DNA of 64,000 bases from JBBQFI01 sp038237805 (GCA_038237805.1 JBBRYI010000015.1:23411-87410), one strand, 5' to 3'. Counted from the first letter of the stretch, positions 16,488-25,998 are shown. Notes: generated by a model from the sequence alone, not told the origin. Program-made: numbers and translations.

Positions 16488-18281
16488 GTGAAAACGAGTA
16501 TTCCTTTCCTCTGCGTCCTTTTGTTTGGAATCTCGGCTGCGCAGGCGCAAGCGGTGCGGGAAAACAAACCAGATGTTTCGAATAAAGCTTTGATCACAAA
16601 GGCGCCGCCGCAGGTGGATCAAGGCGCAATCGCGACGGCAGCAGACGTAGCGGTGTTGCACAAACTGGCGGACGAATATTACGCGTGGCGCAACGAAAGT
16701 TATCCGGTGCAGAGCAGCGATGCGGGGCTGCACAGATGGGACAATCGCCTAACGAGTTACGCGCCTCCAGATCTGGCGAAACGCGCGCAGCATGAACGCG
16801 ACTTGCTCGAACAAGTGCGCGCGATCAAAACGGACGCGTGGCCAAAGGACGACCGCATCGATTGGTTATTGTTTCGTTCGCAGCTCGAGCTCGTTGATTT
16901 CAACAATCGCATTCTGAAATTCGAGAGCACGAATCCGCAGGTTTACACGGGCGAATGCATCGCCGGGATTTTTTCACTTCTGAAAAAAGATTACGACACG
17001 CCACGCAATCGCTCGATCGCGGCCACGGCGCGACTAAAGCAAATGCCGGAGTTGCTCCAGCAAGGGCTCAGCAATTTGCAAAACCCGGTGAAACTTTACG
17101 CGCAGCTCGCGATTCAATCCGCGCGCTCGATCGACTCGCTTTTCAACGACAGTCTTATGGTGCTCGCGGTGGATCTTTCGCCTAACGAACGCGATGAACT
17201 CGTCAAGGCGCGCGATGCCGCGCTCGCTGCCGTCCACAAATATGCGGACGAAATCGAGAAGCGTTTGCCGAAAATGGTGGACTTCGCGCCGATGGGTGAA
17301 GCGAACTACAACTATTATCTCAAGCGTATCCTTCTCCTGCCGCTCGATGCGGAGCAGGTGGAAATGCTCGGCCGCGCGGAGCTGGGACGTTATCGCGCTC
17401 TGGAATCGCTCCTGCCCGATCCATCAATGGCCGATCCGAATCCGGGACGCAGCAAAAATATTCCGCCCGATCAGGCTTCGTTTCTGAAAGCGTATGAGAG
17501 TCGCGAACAGGAGATGATTAAATTCCTCAAGGACCATCAACTCGTTAGGCTGCCGGATTATTTGGGCAAGTTCGAGATTCGGCAATTGCCGGAAGCGTTT
17601 AAGCCAACCAGTCCCGGCGGCTTCATGAATCCGCCCGGTGTTTACGATAAAGATCCGGCCGGGTTCTATTTGATTCCGACTTACAATCCGCAGTCGAAGA
17701 ATTTCTACATCCGCGCGGCGATAGAGGATCCGCGACCGATTCTTGGACATGAAGGAATCCCCGGACATTTTCTTCAGCTCTCCATCGCGAATCATGTGAA
17801 GGATGAAATTCGTCGTCAGCATCAGGACGGTGTTTTCGTCGAGGGCTGGGCCCTTTACGGCGAGGAGATGCTGATGCGAACGGGGCTGTATCCAGATAAC
17901 TCTGCCGCGCAGGGACAAATTCTGAGATTGTCGCGTTATCGTGCGGCACGCATCGGTGTTGATGTGAATCTCCACACCGGCCGCTGGAGCTTCGAGCAAG
18001 CGGTTAAATATTTCATGGAAGCGGGCGGCCTCGACCGCGAAGCTGCGGAAGGTGAAGCCGCGGGTGCAGCCTCCAGTCCGTTACAGAAGATCAGCTACAT
18101 TACGGGCAAATGGCAGATCATGAATTTGCTCGGTCGATATCGCGACAAGCAGGGCCCAAATTTTCGTCTCGGACAATTTCACGACGACCTGATCAAAAAC
18201 GGCAGTCTGCCGCTCTCGATCGTCGAATGGATTTTGCTCGACGATGCGACAGCGATTCAAAAGGTGCTCAGTGAGAAGTAA
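16488..18281 (+). CDS. DUF885 family protein, putative secreted zinc metallopeptidase
   Basis: 597 residues from a GTG start, with a signal peptide (FLCVLLFGISAAQAQA). The all-helical DUF885 domain spans the rest. The metal-binding motif HEGIPGH (an HExxxxH form) lies near residue 423 and is followed about 30 residues later by EGWALYGEEM, supplying the third ligand. Members are proposed carboxy- or dipeptidases of the M-clan, although the substrate is not established. The following lipoprotein gene overlaps its 3' end. Motif copies at 16747, 17180 and 17540 encode LTS, PNE and LVR, three different frames of the same DNA word. Confidence 0.8.
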   Translation: MKTSIPFLCVLLFGISAAQAQAVRENKPDVSNKALITKAPPQVDQGAIATAADVAVLHKLADEYYAWRNESYPVQSSDAGLHRWDNRLTSYAPPDLAKRAQHERDLLEQVRAIKTDAWPKDDRIDWLLFRSQLELVDFNNRILKFESTNPQVYTGECIAGIFSLLKKDYDTPRNRSIAATARLKQMPELLQQGLSNLQNPVKLYAQLAIQSARSIDSLFNDSLMVLAVDLSPNERDELVKARDAALAAVHKYADEIEKRLPKMVDFAPMGEANYNYYLKRILLLPLDAEQVEMLGRAELGRYRALESLLPDPSMADPNPGRSKNIPPDQASFLKAYESREQEMIKFLKDHQLVRLPDYLGKFEIRQLPEAFKPTSPGGFMNPPGVYDKDPAGFYLIPTYNPQSKNFYIRAAIEDPRPILGHEGIPGHFLQLSIANHVKDEIRRQHQDGVFVEGWALYGEEMLMRTGLYPDNSAAQGQILRLSRYRAARIGVDVNLHTGRWSFEQAVKYFMEAGGLDREAAEGEAAGAASSPLQKISYITGKWQIMNLLGRYRDKQGPNFRLGQFHDDLIKNGSLPLSIVEWILLDDATAIQKVLSEK

Positions 18282-18654
18282 GATCGCGTACAGAGCAATT
18301 GGCTTGCTTTCGGCTTTCCTGTTCGCGTCGTGTCTCGGAAGCCGTCAATTCCAAATGATACCGGCGGAAGGTCCGCCGCCGACTGCGCAATATCTCGAGC
18401 TCGAATCTGAAGCTGCCGCCGCCACCGTGCATTTTCCTGCCGGCATCTACACGCTCTACGCAAATGATAGCAACGGATTCTATTATCGCGCTCCACGAAA
18501 AATCTATCAACACACGGGCGGTGGGTCGGTGCCACACGAAGGCGGCGTTTATGTCCGCAAGAGTAATCCCGATAATATTCGCGGATATGTTTTTATGGCG
18601 GGCGCGCTCACGCACGTGGGAAACCTTTCAAACGTTCAGCACAGGTTCCGCTAG
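18271..18654 (+). CDS. small hypothetical lipoprotein
   Basis: 127 residues from GTG at 18271, which overlaps the DUF885 stop by 11 bases and follows AAAGG by about 8 bases; an ATG at 18244 would add 9 residues. Signal peptide with lipobox (LLSAFLFASCLG). The mature part (about 105 residues) contains TVHFPAGIYTLYANDSNGFY, suggesting a beta-sandwich. I do not recognise a family. The overlap suggests coexpression with the peptidase. Confidence 0.6.
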   Translation: MRSKIAYRAIGLLSAFLFASCLGSRQFQMIPAEGPPPTAQYLELESEAAAATVHFPAGIYTLYANDSNGFYYRAPRKIYQHTGGGSVPHEGGVYVRKSNPDNIRGYVFMAGALTHVGNLSNVQHRFR

Positions 18655-18692
18655 AGAAAGCGGATGGCCGGTCGCTGCGCGCACGAGATAAA

Positions 18693-18796
18693 GAGAGATG
18701 TCTCGACTTCGCTCGACATGACAGAATGTTGACGCAACGCACGAGCGGCATGCTCACACCACATTGTCATTCCGAGCGCAGTCGAGGAATCTCTCA
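18693..18796. repeat. intergenic repeat family C (inverted arms)
   Basis: Left arm GAGATGTCTCGACTTCGCTC and right arm GAGCGCAGTCGAGGAATCTC are near-complementary, with the conserved ends around GTCATTCCGAGCG. Related copies: 20884, 24670, 35648, 44252, 50205, 56071, and half copies at 37478 and 51421. The remainder of the 18655-18878 gap shows no gene. Confidence 0.85.
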
Positions 18797-18878
18797 TTTC
18801 TAAACGGGCGATTTCATACTATTAGCGCCGCGCGCATTTCGCTCGACTTCTTGTAGTATTGCCGCAACGTCCGCTCGA

Positions 18879-19859
18879 ATGGCGCAACAACCACCAGCAC
18901 TTCACAACGTCCAGATGCCGCACTTTCCCGTGCGCTTTCTTGTGGGCATCGCCGTTGCACTCTTGCTCATCGTTCTCGTCTGGACTTCGTACTACACCGT
19001 CCAAGCCGAATCTGAAGCGGTGGTTTTGCGATTCGGAAAATTTTTGAAAACGGTCGAGCCGGGATTGCATTTCAAACTTCCTTTGGGAATTGACGTGGTT
19101 TCTGTGCTGCCAACGCGGCGGCAGTTGAAACTCGAATTTGGATTCGTCACGCCTGGTTACACCAATCCCGATCAGCCAGCGACAAATCAGGAAGAAGAAA
19201 AGTCGATGGTGACCGGCGATTTGAACGCTGCGCTGGTTGAATGGGTCGTGCAATACCGCATCGATGATCCGAAGCAGTATTTGTTCGATGTCCGCAATCC
19301 GGCGCAGACCTTGCGCGATTTATCGGAAGCGGCGATGCGCGAGGTTATCGGCGATCGAACCGTGGACGAAGTCATCACGATTGGCCGGCAGGACATCGAA
19401 ATCTCCGCGTTGGCGCGCATGCAGGAACTGGCGAAACGGTACGCGCTCGGTGTCCGGGTAGATCAGGTGCAGCTGAAGAATGTGAATCCTCCGGCTGAGG
19501 TCCAGGCGTCATTCAACGAAGTGAACAAAGCGCAACAGGATCGCGAGAACGCCATCAACATTGCAAACGGTGATTACAACGAAGCAGTTCCGCGAGCGAG
19601 AGGGCAGGCCGACCAGGCAATTCGCGGCGCCGAAGGTTACCGATTCAAGCGCGTCAATGAAGCGCAGGGCGACGTGGCATCATTCAACGCGATCCTCCAG
19701 CAGTATATCAAGGCGCCGGAAATCACCCGCACTCGGCTCTATCTCGAAACGATGGGTGACGTGCTGCCTGCGACGGGACAGAAGATCATCATCGACGACG
19801 CGATGCGGAATCTGCTGCCGATCCTCCCGCTTACCGGAAATCCCCTGGAGAAGAAATGA
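18879..19859 (+). CDS. hflK: FtsH protease modulator HflK
   Basis: 326 residues. One N-terminal transmembrane helix (about 20-42, FLVGIAVALLLIVLVWTSYY), then the SPFH/band-7 domain beginning SEAVVLRFGKFLKTVEPGLHFKLP. A charged helical segment follows. It partners HflC in a large periplasm-facing complex around FtsH that controls membrane protein degradation. The HflC gene overlaps by the ATGA arrangement. The long Pro-rich N-terminus of E. coli HflK is absent, which is common outside Proteobacteria. Confidence 0.9.
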   Translation: MAQQPPALHNVQMPHFPVRFLVGIAVALLLIVLVWTSYYTVQAESEAVVLRFGKFLKTVEPGLHFKLPLGIDVVSVLPTRRQLKLEFGFVTPGYTNPDQPATNQEEEKSMVTGDLNAALVEWVVQYRIDDPKQYLFDVRNPAQTLRDLSEAAMREVIGDRTVDEVITIGRQDIEISALARMQELAKRYALGVRVDQVQLKNVNPPAEVQASFNEVNKAQQDRENAINIANGDYNEAVPRARGQADQAIRGAEGYRFKRVNEAQGDVASFNAILQQYIKAPEITRTRLYLETMGDVLPATGQKIIIDDAMRNLLPILPLTGNPLEKK

Positions 19860-20854
19860 ACAAGCGCGGTTGTGTAACAACAGTAGTGATCGCGCTCGCA
19901 CTCGCGGCCTTGCGAATCGTGCTCGGCTGTTTCTTTGCCGTTTACCAAACCGAACAGGTAATCATCACGCAATTTGGTAAACCGGTGGGCGAACCAATCA
20001 CGGACCCGGGTTTGCACTTCAAGCTTCCGATCGTTCAAATGGTGAACCGGATCGATAAACGATTTCTCGAGTGGGAGGGGGCGCCAGTGGCGATTCCAAC
20101 TCGCGACAAAACTTATATTCACGTCGATACATTTGCCCGCTGGCGAATCGACGACGCGAAAACCTATTTTGTGCGATTGCACGATGAGCGGAGCGCGCAA
20201 TCGCGTTTGGAAGACATTCTCGGAAGCGAGACGCGCAATGCCGTGGCCAAACATGATCTGATTGAGATTGTGCGCACGGATAAAGATCGGAAACCGCTGC
20301 GCGATGAGGTTCTGAAGAATGTTCCCACCGGCCTTGGAACCATCGGAGTGCTTCCTCCAATTCAGTACGGACGATCGAAAATCGAGGCGGAGATCAAGTC
20401 GAAGGCCGCCGTGAAGTTATCTGAGTTCGGGATCGAGCTGCTCGATGTGCGGCTTAAACGCGTGAATTACAATCCCGATGTTCTCGATCGAATTTATCAA
20501 CGCATGATCAGCGAACGCCGCCAGATCGCGCAGCGGTTTCGCTCGGAAGGCGAAGGTGAAGCGGCGCGCATCGCGGGGCAAAAGGAACGCGACTTAAACG
20601 AAATTCAATCAACGGCCTATCGACAGGTGCAACAAATCCGTGGCGAATCTGACGCAAAAGCGACGGAGATCTATGCGCAGGCTTACACGCAGAATCCGCA
20701 GGCCGCAGATTTCTACAGCTTCATCAAAAGCATGGAGACATATCGCCGCATTTTAAACAAAGATTCCACGCTCGTGCTCTCGACGGACAGCGATTTGTTT
20801 CGTCTTTTGAAACGCAGCGCGCCTGCTCAACCTGCAGCCGCGCCAGGTCGCTGA
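19856..20854 (+). CDS. hflC: FtsH protease modulator HflC
   Basis: 332 residues. N-terminal transmembrane helix (about 7-27), then the band-7 domain (YQTEQVIITQFGKPVGEPI, RIDKRFLEWEG) and a coiled-coil stretch rich in Arg/Glu/Gln (RFRSEGEGEAARIAGQKERD). GGAGAAGAA ahead of the ATG gives a good ribosome-binding site inside the hflK 3' end, and ATGA overlap indicates translational coupling. Forms the HflKC complex with the preceding product. Confidence 0.9.
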   Translation: MNKRGCVTTVVIALALAALRIVLGCFFAVYQTEQVIITQFGKPVGEPITDPGLHFKLPIVQMVNRIDKRFLEWEGAPVAIPTRDKTYIHVDTFARWRIDDAKTYFVRLHDERSAQSRLEDILGSETRNAVAKHDLIEIVRTDKDRKPLRDEVLKNVPTGLGTIGVLPPIQYGRSKIEAEIKSKAAVKLSEFGIELLDVRLKRVNYNPDVLDRIYQRMISERRQIAQRFRSEGEGEAARIAGQKERDLNEIQSTAYRQVQQIRGESDAKATEIYAQAYTQNPQAADFYSFIKSMETYRRILNKDSTLVLSTDSDLFRLLKRSAPAQPAAAPGR

Positions 20855-20883
20855 CCCGGGAAGCGCTCTAATCGTTCCATTGC

Positions 20884-20957
20884 GGTCATTCCGAGCGAAG
20901 CGAGGAACCTCACGACGACTGAATTCGCGGGGTCCCTCACTCCGTTCGGGATGACCT
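20884..20957. repeat. intergenic repeat family C
   Basis: GTCATTCCGAGCGAAGCGAG and CACTCCGTTCGGGATGACC form inverted arms between the convergent hflC and fumarylacetoacetase genes. A hairpin here could terminate both transcripts. A motif copy (ATTCGTTAGGC, 20977) follows directly and includes the fahA stop codon. Confidence 0.8.
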
Positions 20958-20981
20958 ATTGGTGTCGCGCAGAGTTATTCG

Positions 20982-22244
20982 TTAGGCGGGCAAGATTTGT
21001 CCGCACGCTTCGCCGAAGCCGACACGATAGCCATCGCCCTCGCACCAACCCGTGATGGCAAGCGTGTCGCCGTCTTCAAGCCACTTGCGCGTTTCGCCAC
21101 CCGGAAGCTGGAGCGGGTTCGCGCCGCGCCATGTCAGTTCCAACATGCAGCCGCGAGAATCTTCCGTCGGTCCGCTAATTGTTCCGCTCGCGAGCAGATC
21201 GCCCGGTTGAAGATTGCAACCGTTGACGGTGTGATGCGCCAGTTGTTGCGAAATGCTCCAGTAAAGATTTTGGAAATTCGTGCGCGTGATGATGTGTGGC
21301 ACCGCCATCCTGGCCGTGCGCAAACTCGCTTCGAGTTGGATGTCGTAAGCGAAATCGTTCGTTAGGCGCAAATACGGCAATGGCTCCGGATCCTGCGCCG
21401 GCAACGATTTACGAAATGGTTCGAGCGCTTCCAGCGTCACGACCCACGGTGAAATGGTGGTGCAGAAGTTCTTCGCCAGAAACGGACCGAGCGGCTGGTA
21501 TTCCCATGTCTGGATGTCGCGCGCGCTCCAGTCGTTCATCAAGACAAGACCAAAGATGTGTTCGGAGGCGCGATCGATTGGGACCGACTCGCCTAACGAG
21601 TTTCCCGGGCCAATAAGAAACGCCATCTCCAATTCGAAGTCGAAACTCTTGCTCGGACCAAAAACCGGCGCCGGCGCGTCAGCCGCTTTGGTTTGGCCCT
21701 TGGGGCGGCGCACATCCGTACCGCTCGTGACAATGGAACTGGCGCGGCCGTGATATCCAACCGGGAGCCATTTCCAATTTGGCATGAGCGCATTGTCCGG
21801 ACCGCGCAACATCGTGCCGACATTGTGTGCGTGATGATACGACGAATAGAAATCGGTGTAATCCCCGATGCGCGCGGGCAATTGCATGATCACATCTTTT
21901 TGTTTGTGAAACGCTTGATCACGCAGGGGCTCGTTGTCGCGCAACGCGGGATTGTCGGCCGAGAGTAATTTTTGAATGACTTCGCGCGCCTTGCGCCAGG
22001 CGGGGCGTCCGAGACCGAGAAATTCGTTCAGTGAACTTTCGACGAAGACACGCCCTCTGTGACTCTCGAACTCCGGCGATTTGAAATGACCGAGTCCCTC
22101 GAGAATGGAGAGATCGAGAACGTAGTCTCCAATCGCGATCCCAACACGCGGAACACCAGTACCAGGCCGGAAGACGCCGAAGGGCAAATTGTGAATCGGA
22201 AAATGCGAGTCGGGCGCGACGTCGATGAAAGATTGGAGAGCCAT
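20982..22244 (-). CDS. fahA: fumarylacetoacetase
   Basis: 420 residues, typical length. Hydrolyses fumarylacetoacetate to fumarate and acetoacetate, the last step of tyrosine catabolism. N-terminal SH3-like part (about 1-115), then the catalytic FAH fold with YTDFYSSYHHAHNVGTMLRG, which includes the metal-binding Asp and catalytic His, and GYHGRASSIVTSG. NDWSARDIQTWEYQPLGPF is the metal and substrate region. The rest of the pathway (hydroxylase, hppD, hmgA) is encoded 32-42 kb away in this window. The next gene upstream on the strand, an unknown conserved protein, lies about 65 bases away across a repeat. Confidence 0.94.
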   Translation of the reverse strand: MALQSFIDVAPDSHFPIHNLPFGVFRPGTGVPRVGIAIGDYVLDLSILEGLGHFKSPEFESHRGRVFVESSLNEFLGLGRPAWRKAREVIQKLLSADNPALRDNEPLRDQAFHKQKDVIMQLPARIGDYTDFYSSYHHAHNVGTMLRGPDNALMPNWKWLPVGYHGRASSIVTSGTDVRRPKGQTKAADAPAPVFGPSKSFDFELEMAFLIGPGNSLGESVPIDRASEHIFGLVLMNDWSARDIQTWEYQPLGPFLAKNFCTTISPWVVTLEALEPFRKSLPAQDPEPLPYLRLTNDFAYDIQLEASLRTARMAVPHIITRTNFQNLYWSISQQLAHHTVNGCNLQPGDLLASGTISGPTEDSRGCMLELTWRGANPLQLPGGETRKWLEDGDTLAITGWCEGDGYRVGFGEACGQILPA

Positions 22245-22254
22245 TTTCAGATTC

Positions 22255-22315
22255 TGTAGAGGCGCTCTATGAGCGTCGCATTAATTCGTCCGACGGTCAT
22301 AGACCGCCGCTACAA
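22255..22315. repeat. palindromic repeat family A (paired arms), supplies a stop codon
   Basis: TGTAGAGGCGCTCTATGAGC and CGACGGTCATAGACCGCCGC are paired arms between the unknown gene (22310) and fahA. The outer end of the element (CTACAATAA on the plus strand) supplies the TAG stop and last Leu codons of the unknown gene, so the repeat has been inserted at or replaced its 3' end. Confidence 0.8.
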
Positions 22316-23215
22316 TAAATTCAAGGCGCGCAAATCTTCGTGCGGTTCGTCGAAACTGCAGCTGCCGAACGACGTCACAAATTTTCGACGCGCTTTGATT
22401 CGCTCGGTTGCAATTTTCCATTCGCGCCAAGCGAAAAATTCATCGGAAAAGGAAAGTGACGTCCCATCTTCGTCCTCGAGCATGGCTGAGGTTTGTCGAT
22501 CGTCCCAATGATGCTCGGTCGCGAGAACAGCAGCGCCCAGAACATTTAGAAATCCGTGCATCTTCGTTTCCACTTCGGAGCGGAACATTCGCACTGGGTG
22601 ATGCAGACCGGCCGTGAATTTGATCGGAACATTATGTTTCGCGGCGGCGATGAGCGCGCAGGCAATTTGCACCGAATCGGGAAACGCATCGGTCGTAACC
22701 CCGCCGGTGCGTAATTTGAATCCCAACGTTTTGTCGGAGTCGTTCTCGGCGAGCAAAGCAATCGTGCGCTCGGCCGCGTCGGCCGGCGCCTCCAAAAATG
22801 TCGGTAATCCCTCGAGAATGGATCGCGTGTCGGCCAGGAGCGCGGCGTCGACCTCAGCTGGAAGCAGCATTTCGAGTTGAGAGACCGAAAGAATCGCGCT
22901 GCGCGATTTCACGAGCTCGCGCATCGTCCGCATGTAATCGGTAAGCGTTTCGCGAAACGCGGACGCGCTTTCGGTTTTCGCTCCCAGAGCCGAAATGCGA
23001 AGCGGATGTTTTTGATCGAATTGCGAGAGGTAATTTTTGGCTTCTTCAAACTTCGCGATCGGCAGGACAAAGGAACCGAGCATCCAGGCATCGTCCTCGC
23101 GTGTATAGCTTGCCTGGTTTCGCAATGCCGGTTCCAAAGCTAAACTGCACGGCGGGAACAGCCCGGCGTAATCAATAGACTTCGCGAGAAGTGCGTGAAG
23201 TGATGCGGCTGCCAT
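22310..23215 (-). CDS. conserved protein of unknown function next to fumarylacetoacetase
   Basis: 301 residues, soluble, no signal peptide or membrane helix. It alternates hydrophobic strands and helices in a way that could be a TIM barrel; the best landmarks are SIDYAGLFPP near the start, GFKLRTGG (about 165) and PIKFTAGLHHPVR (about 198), where Lys, Thr and the His pair look like an active site. I do not recognise a named family. The arrangement directly upstream of fahA on the same strand suggests a role linked to aromatic amino acid breakdown, but this is inference from position only. Confidence 0.6.
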   Translation of the reverse strand: MAAASLHALLAKSIDYAGLFPPCSLALEPALRNQASYTREDDAWMLGSFVLPIAKFEEAKNYLSQFDQKHPLRISALGAKTESASAFRETLTDYMRTMRELVKSRSAILSVSQLEMLLPAEVDAALLADTRSILEGLPTFLEAPADAAERTIALLAENDSDKTLGFKLRTGGVTTDAFPDSVQIACALIAAAKHNVPIKFTAGLHHPVRMFRSEVETKMHGFLNVLGAAVLATEHHWDDRQTSAMLEDEDGTSLSFSDEFFAWREWKIATERIKARRKFVTSFGSCSFDEPHEDLRALNLL

Positions 23216-23220
23216 GGCGA

Positions 23221-23252
23221 ATTCGTCGGCGCGACGGGCCGTCGCGCCCTAC
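23221..23252. repeat. 32-bp palindromic repeat (intergenic copy)
   Basis: ATTCGTCGGCGCGACGGGCC and the following GTCGCGCCCTAC; near-perfect reverse complement of 13276-13307. Lies between gdhA and the unknown gene. Confidence 0.85.
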
Positions 23253-23256
23253 CAAA

Positions 23257-24519
23257 TTACGGGAACAAGCCGCGCGCGTGTTTCGCCTTGATGACGCGCT
23301 CAACTCCGATGGCCATCGCGGCGGTGCGGTGCGAAATCTTGTGATCCTTGGCGCGGCGAATGACTTGCGCGAAGGAATGCTCGAGAATGCGGAAGAGCTT
23401 GTCCGTTACTTCGGTTTCCGTCCAACTGAAGGCCTGCAAACCCTGGACCCATTCGAAGTAGGAAACGATAACGCCGCCGGCGTTGCAAAGAATGTCGGGT
23501 ATAACGAATACTTCGTCCCAACGCTGATCGAGAATACGATCCGCTTCCGGCGTCGTCGGACCATTCGCGCCTTCGGCAAGGATGCGGCATTTTAGTTGTG
23601 CCGCATTTTTTTCCGTTATGACGCGATCCACCGCTGCGGGCACGAGCACATCGCATGGCATGACGAGCATTTCGTTAGGGTGAATGCGATCGCCTTGATC
23701 GAATGCCTTGAGATTTCCCTTTTTGAGCACGTGCTGCTCGGCCGCGCGCACGTCGATTCCTTTCGGATTGTAAAGGGCGACGGTGGCGTCACTGATGCCG
23801 ACAATCTTGATACCTGTTTTTAACGCGAGCGAAAGCGCAGCGACCGACCCGACATTGCCGAATCCCTGGACGATCCCCGTGCACTTTTCTGGATCCATCT
23901 TCAACATGTCCATCGCGCGCTCGACGAGATAAACGACGCCGCGGCCGGTGGATTCACGCCGGCCTTCAGTGCCGCCGATGGAAACCGGTTTGCCGGTCAC
24001 GATTTCATTCACGGCGTATCCTTGATAGACCGAGTAGGTGTCCATGAACCACGCCATCACTTGCTCGTTCGTGCCCATGTCGGGGCCCATGATGTCCGTG
24101 TGCGGTCCGACGAATGGAATCATTTCCTGCATGTAACGGCGTGAAATCGCTTCGAGCTCGTGCCGCGAAAGTTTTGATGGATCGCAAGCGACTCCGCCTT
24201 TGGCACCGCCGTAAGGCAAATTCGCGAGAGCGCATTTCCAACTCATCCACATGGCAAGCGCAGCTGTTTCGCCCATGGAAAGGGAGGGCGCGAAACGCGT
24301 GCCGCCCTTGGTCGGTCCAAGAGTGAGGTGATGTTGCACACGATAACCCTGGAAAGTTTGCGTGCTCCCATCGTCCATGTGCACCGGGAGAGTGACGGCG
24401 ACCGAGCGTTTCGGATACATGAGTCGGTCGCGATCGTTGCGATCGATGTTCAGGTAGTTGGCGATGACCTCGAATTGATCGCAGGCCATCTGAAATACGT
24501 CGTCGTGATAAATATTCAT
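23257..24519 (-). CDS. gdhA: glutamate dehydrogenase (Glu/Leu/Phe/Val dehydrogenase family)
   Basis: 420 residues from ATG at 24519 (MNIYHDDVFQMAC); an upstream start would add 12 non-conserved residues. Catalytic region LPYGGAKGGVACDPSKLS holds the active-site Lys, and the NAD(P)-binding motif is GIVQGFGNVGSVAA. Interconverts glutamate with 2-oxoglutarate and ammonia. The fold and length match hexameric GDH of the NAD-type or dual-type. It feeds nitrogen metabolism with GlnD and may recycle glutamate formed by tyrosine transamination. No partner gene is adjacent. Confidence 0.92.
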   Translation of the reverse strand: MNIYHDDVFQMACDQFEVIANYLNIDRNDRDRLMYPKRSVAVTLPVHMDDGSTQTFQGYRVQHHLTLGPTKGGTRFAPSLSMGETAALAMWMSWKCALANLPYGGAKGGVACDPSKLSRHELEAISRRYMQEMIPFVGPHTDIMGPDMGTNEQVMAWFMDTYSVYQGYAVNEIVTGKPVSIGGTEGRRESTGRGVVYLVERAMDMLKMDPEKCTGIVQGFGNVGSVAALSLALKTGIKIVGISDATVALYNPKGIDVRAAEQHVLKKGNLKAFDQGDRIHPNEMLVMPCDVLVPAAVDRVITEKNAAQLKCRILAEGANGPTTPEADRILDQRWDEVFVIPDILCNAGGVIVSYFEWVQGLQAFSWTETEVTDKLFRILEHSFAQVIRRAKDHKISHRTAAMAIGVERVIKAKHARGLFP

Positions 24520-24882
24520 AAGCGCGCGTCGGATTTTAGAATACCCGGACGGCAAATGCAGAAGGTATTTGGGCGCGGTTCGGGCAAGTCGTCAAATCCA
24601 AGATTCTGGAAACCGATAGGGCAAACAGTCCGCGAACGACTGTGGCAACTGCGCAAGCATTCAATCAATTGTCATGTCGAGCGCAGTCGAGACATCTCTT
24701 ATCGTTTCACGCAATCGCGATAATGAGAGATTCCTCGACTCCGCTCAGAATGACAAATTAGCGCGACGCGTCGCATCGAAAGTGTGCGAATGATCAGGGT
24801 TTCATTCCCACGCAGCGAATGAAGGAAAGAATTGTTCAGTCTGCCGCGCGAGCGTTAACCTCCGTCGCCCAATTACACATTC
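24520..24882. other. 363-bp divergent intergenic region with one family C repeat
   Basis: Lies between the divergent gdhA and trans-sulfuration genes, so must hold both promoters; no clear -35/-10 pair could be picked by eye. Repeat family C occupies 24670-24755, from GTCATGTCGAGCGCAGTCGA to CTCCGCTCAGAATGAC. I looked for a SAM-type riboswitch before 24883 and saw none. Confidence 0.6.
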
Positions 24883-25998
24883 ATGAAAATTGAAACTCTG
24901 GCCGTGCACGCAGGCCACACGATTGACCCGGCGACCGGTGCGATCGCGGCACCGATTCATCTTTCGACAACTTTCGAGCGCGAAATCGACGGCAGTTATC
25001 CGCACGGTTTTATGTACACGCGAAACGGCAACCCGAATCGCGATGCGCTGGAGCGCGGAGTTGCGGCGCTGGAAGGCGGCACGGTTGCGGCTGCCTTTGC
25101 CAGCGGGTCGGCTGCGACGGCCGCGATTTTTCAATCCCTTTCGCCGGGCGATCACGTGCTCGCTCACACCGACGCGTATTACGGAACGACCCGATTATTG
25201 CGCGAACTTTTTCTGCGCTGGGGTTTGGAAGCGACTTTCGTCGATATGAGCGACCTCGCAGCGGTGGAAAAAGCGCTGCGTCCAAAAACGAAACTAGCGT
25301 GGATCGAAACGCCCTCGAATCCGCTTTTGAAAATTGTCGACATCGCCGCGGTGACGAAAATCGTGAGCCAAGCTGGCGCGTTGTGCGTCTGCGACAACAC
25401 TTGGGGGCCGATCATTCAACGGCCGCTCGATCTTGGCGCCAATCTGGTCATGCATTCGACGACAAAATATTTCGGCGGCCACTGCGATGTTCTGGGCGGA
25501 ATTATCGTTGCGAAAACCGACGACGAATTTTTCCAGCGCGTTCGTGTCGCCCAGGTTTCCGGTGGAGCGGTTCCCTCTCCTTTCGATTGCTGGCTCATCC
25601 TGCGCGGCATGCGAACGCTTCCCTGGCGGATGCGCGCGCACTCGGAAAATGCGATGAAAGTCGCCACATTCCTCTTCGATCATCCGCGCGTGCGAACGAC
25701 ATATTATCCCGGCCTAACGAGTCATCCGGGACACGAGGTCGCGGCCAGGCAGATGACTGCTTTTGGCGGAATGCTCTCGTTCGAAATTCGGGGGAACCGG
25801 GAATCTGCTTTGGCCTTCGTGGCACGCCTCAAGATATTTATTCGTGCGACCAGTCTCGGTGGCGTCGAAAGTTTAATCGAACATCGCGCTTCGATTGAAG
25901 GACCGGGCACGACTGCGCCGGAAGGTTTGCTGCGCGTATCGATCGGGCTCGAGAATTCTGACGATCTAATCGATGATCTCGCACAGGTGTTGAGGTAG
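24883..25998 (+). CDS. trans-sulfuration enzyme family, PLP-dependent (cystathionine gamma-synthase/lyase-like)
   Basis: 371 residues, the usual length. Fold-type I PLP enzyme of the Cys/Met metabolism family: FMYTRNGNPNRDALE near the start, ASGSAATAAIFQ (PLP phosphate), CDNTWGPI, and MHSTTKYFGGHCD with the Schiff-base Lys. Acts on cystathionine, homoserine esters or methionine. The sequence alone does not separate gamma-synthase (metB), beta-lyase (metC) and gamma-lyase. It stands alone after a divergent promoter region. Confidence 0.88.
   Translation: MKIETLAVHAGHTIDPATGAIAAPIHLSTTFEREIDGSYPHGFMYTRNGNPNRDALERGVAALEGGTVAAAFASGSAATAAIFQSLSPGDHVLAHTDAYYGTTRLLRELFLRWGLEATFVDMSDLAAVEKALRPKTKLAWIETPSNPLLKIVDIAAVTKIVSQAGALCVCDNTWGPIIQRPLDLGANLVMHSTTKYFGGHCDVLGGIIVAKTDDEFFQRVRVAQVSGGAVPSPFDCWLILRGMRTLPWRMRAHSENAMKVATFLFDHPRVRTTYYPGLTSHPGHEVAARQMTAFGGMLSFEIRGNRESALAFVARLKIFIRATSLGGVESLIEHRASIEGPGTTAPEGLLRVSIGLENSDDLIDDLAQVLR

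Noticed and set aside
24756..24882. SAM-type riboswitch before the trans-sulfuration gene
   Set aside because: The expected conserved stem and pseudoknot bases were not seen in the leader.
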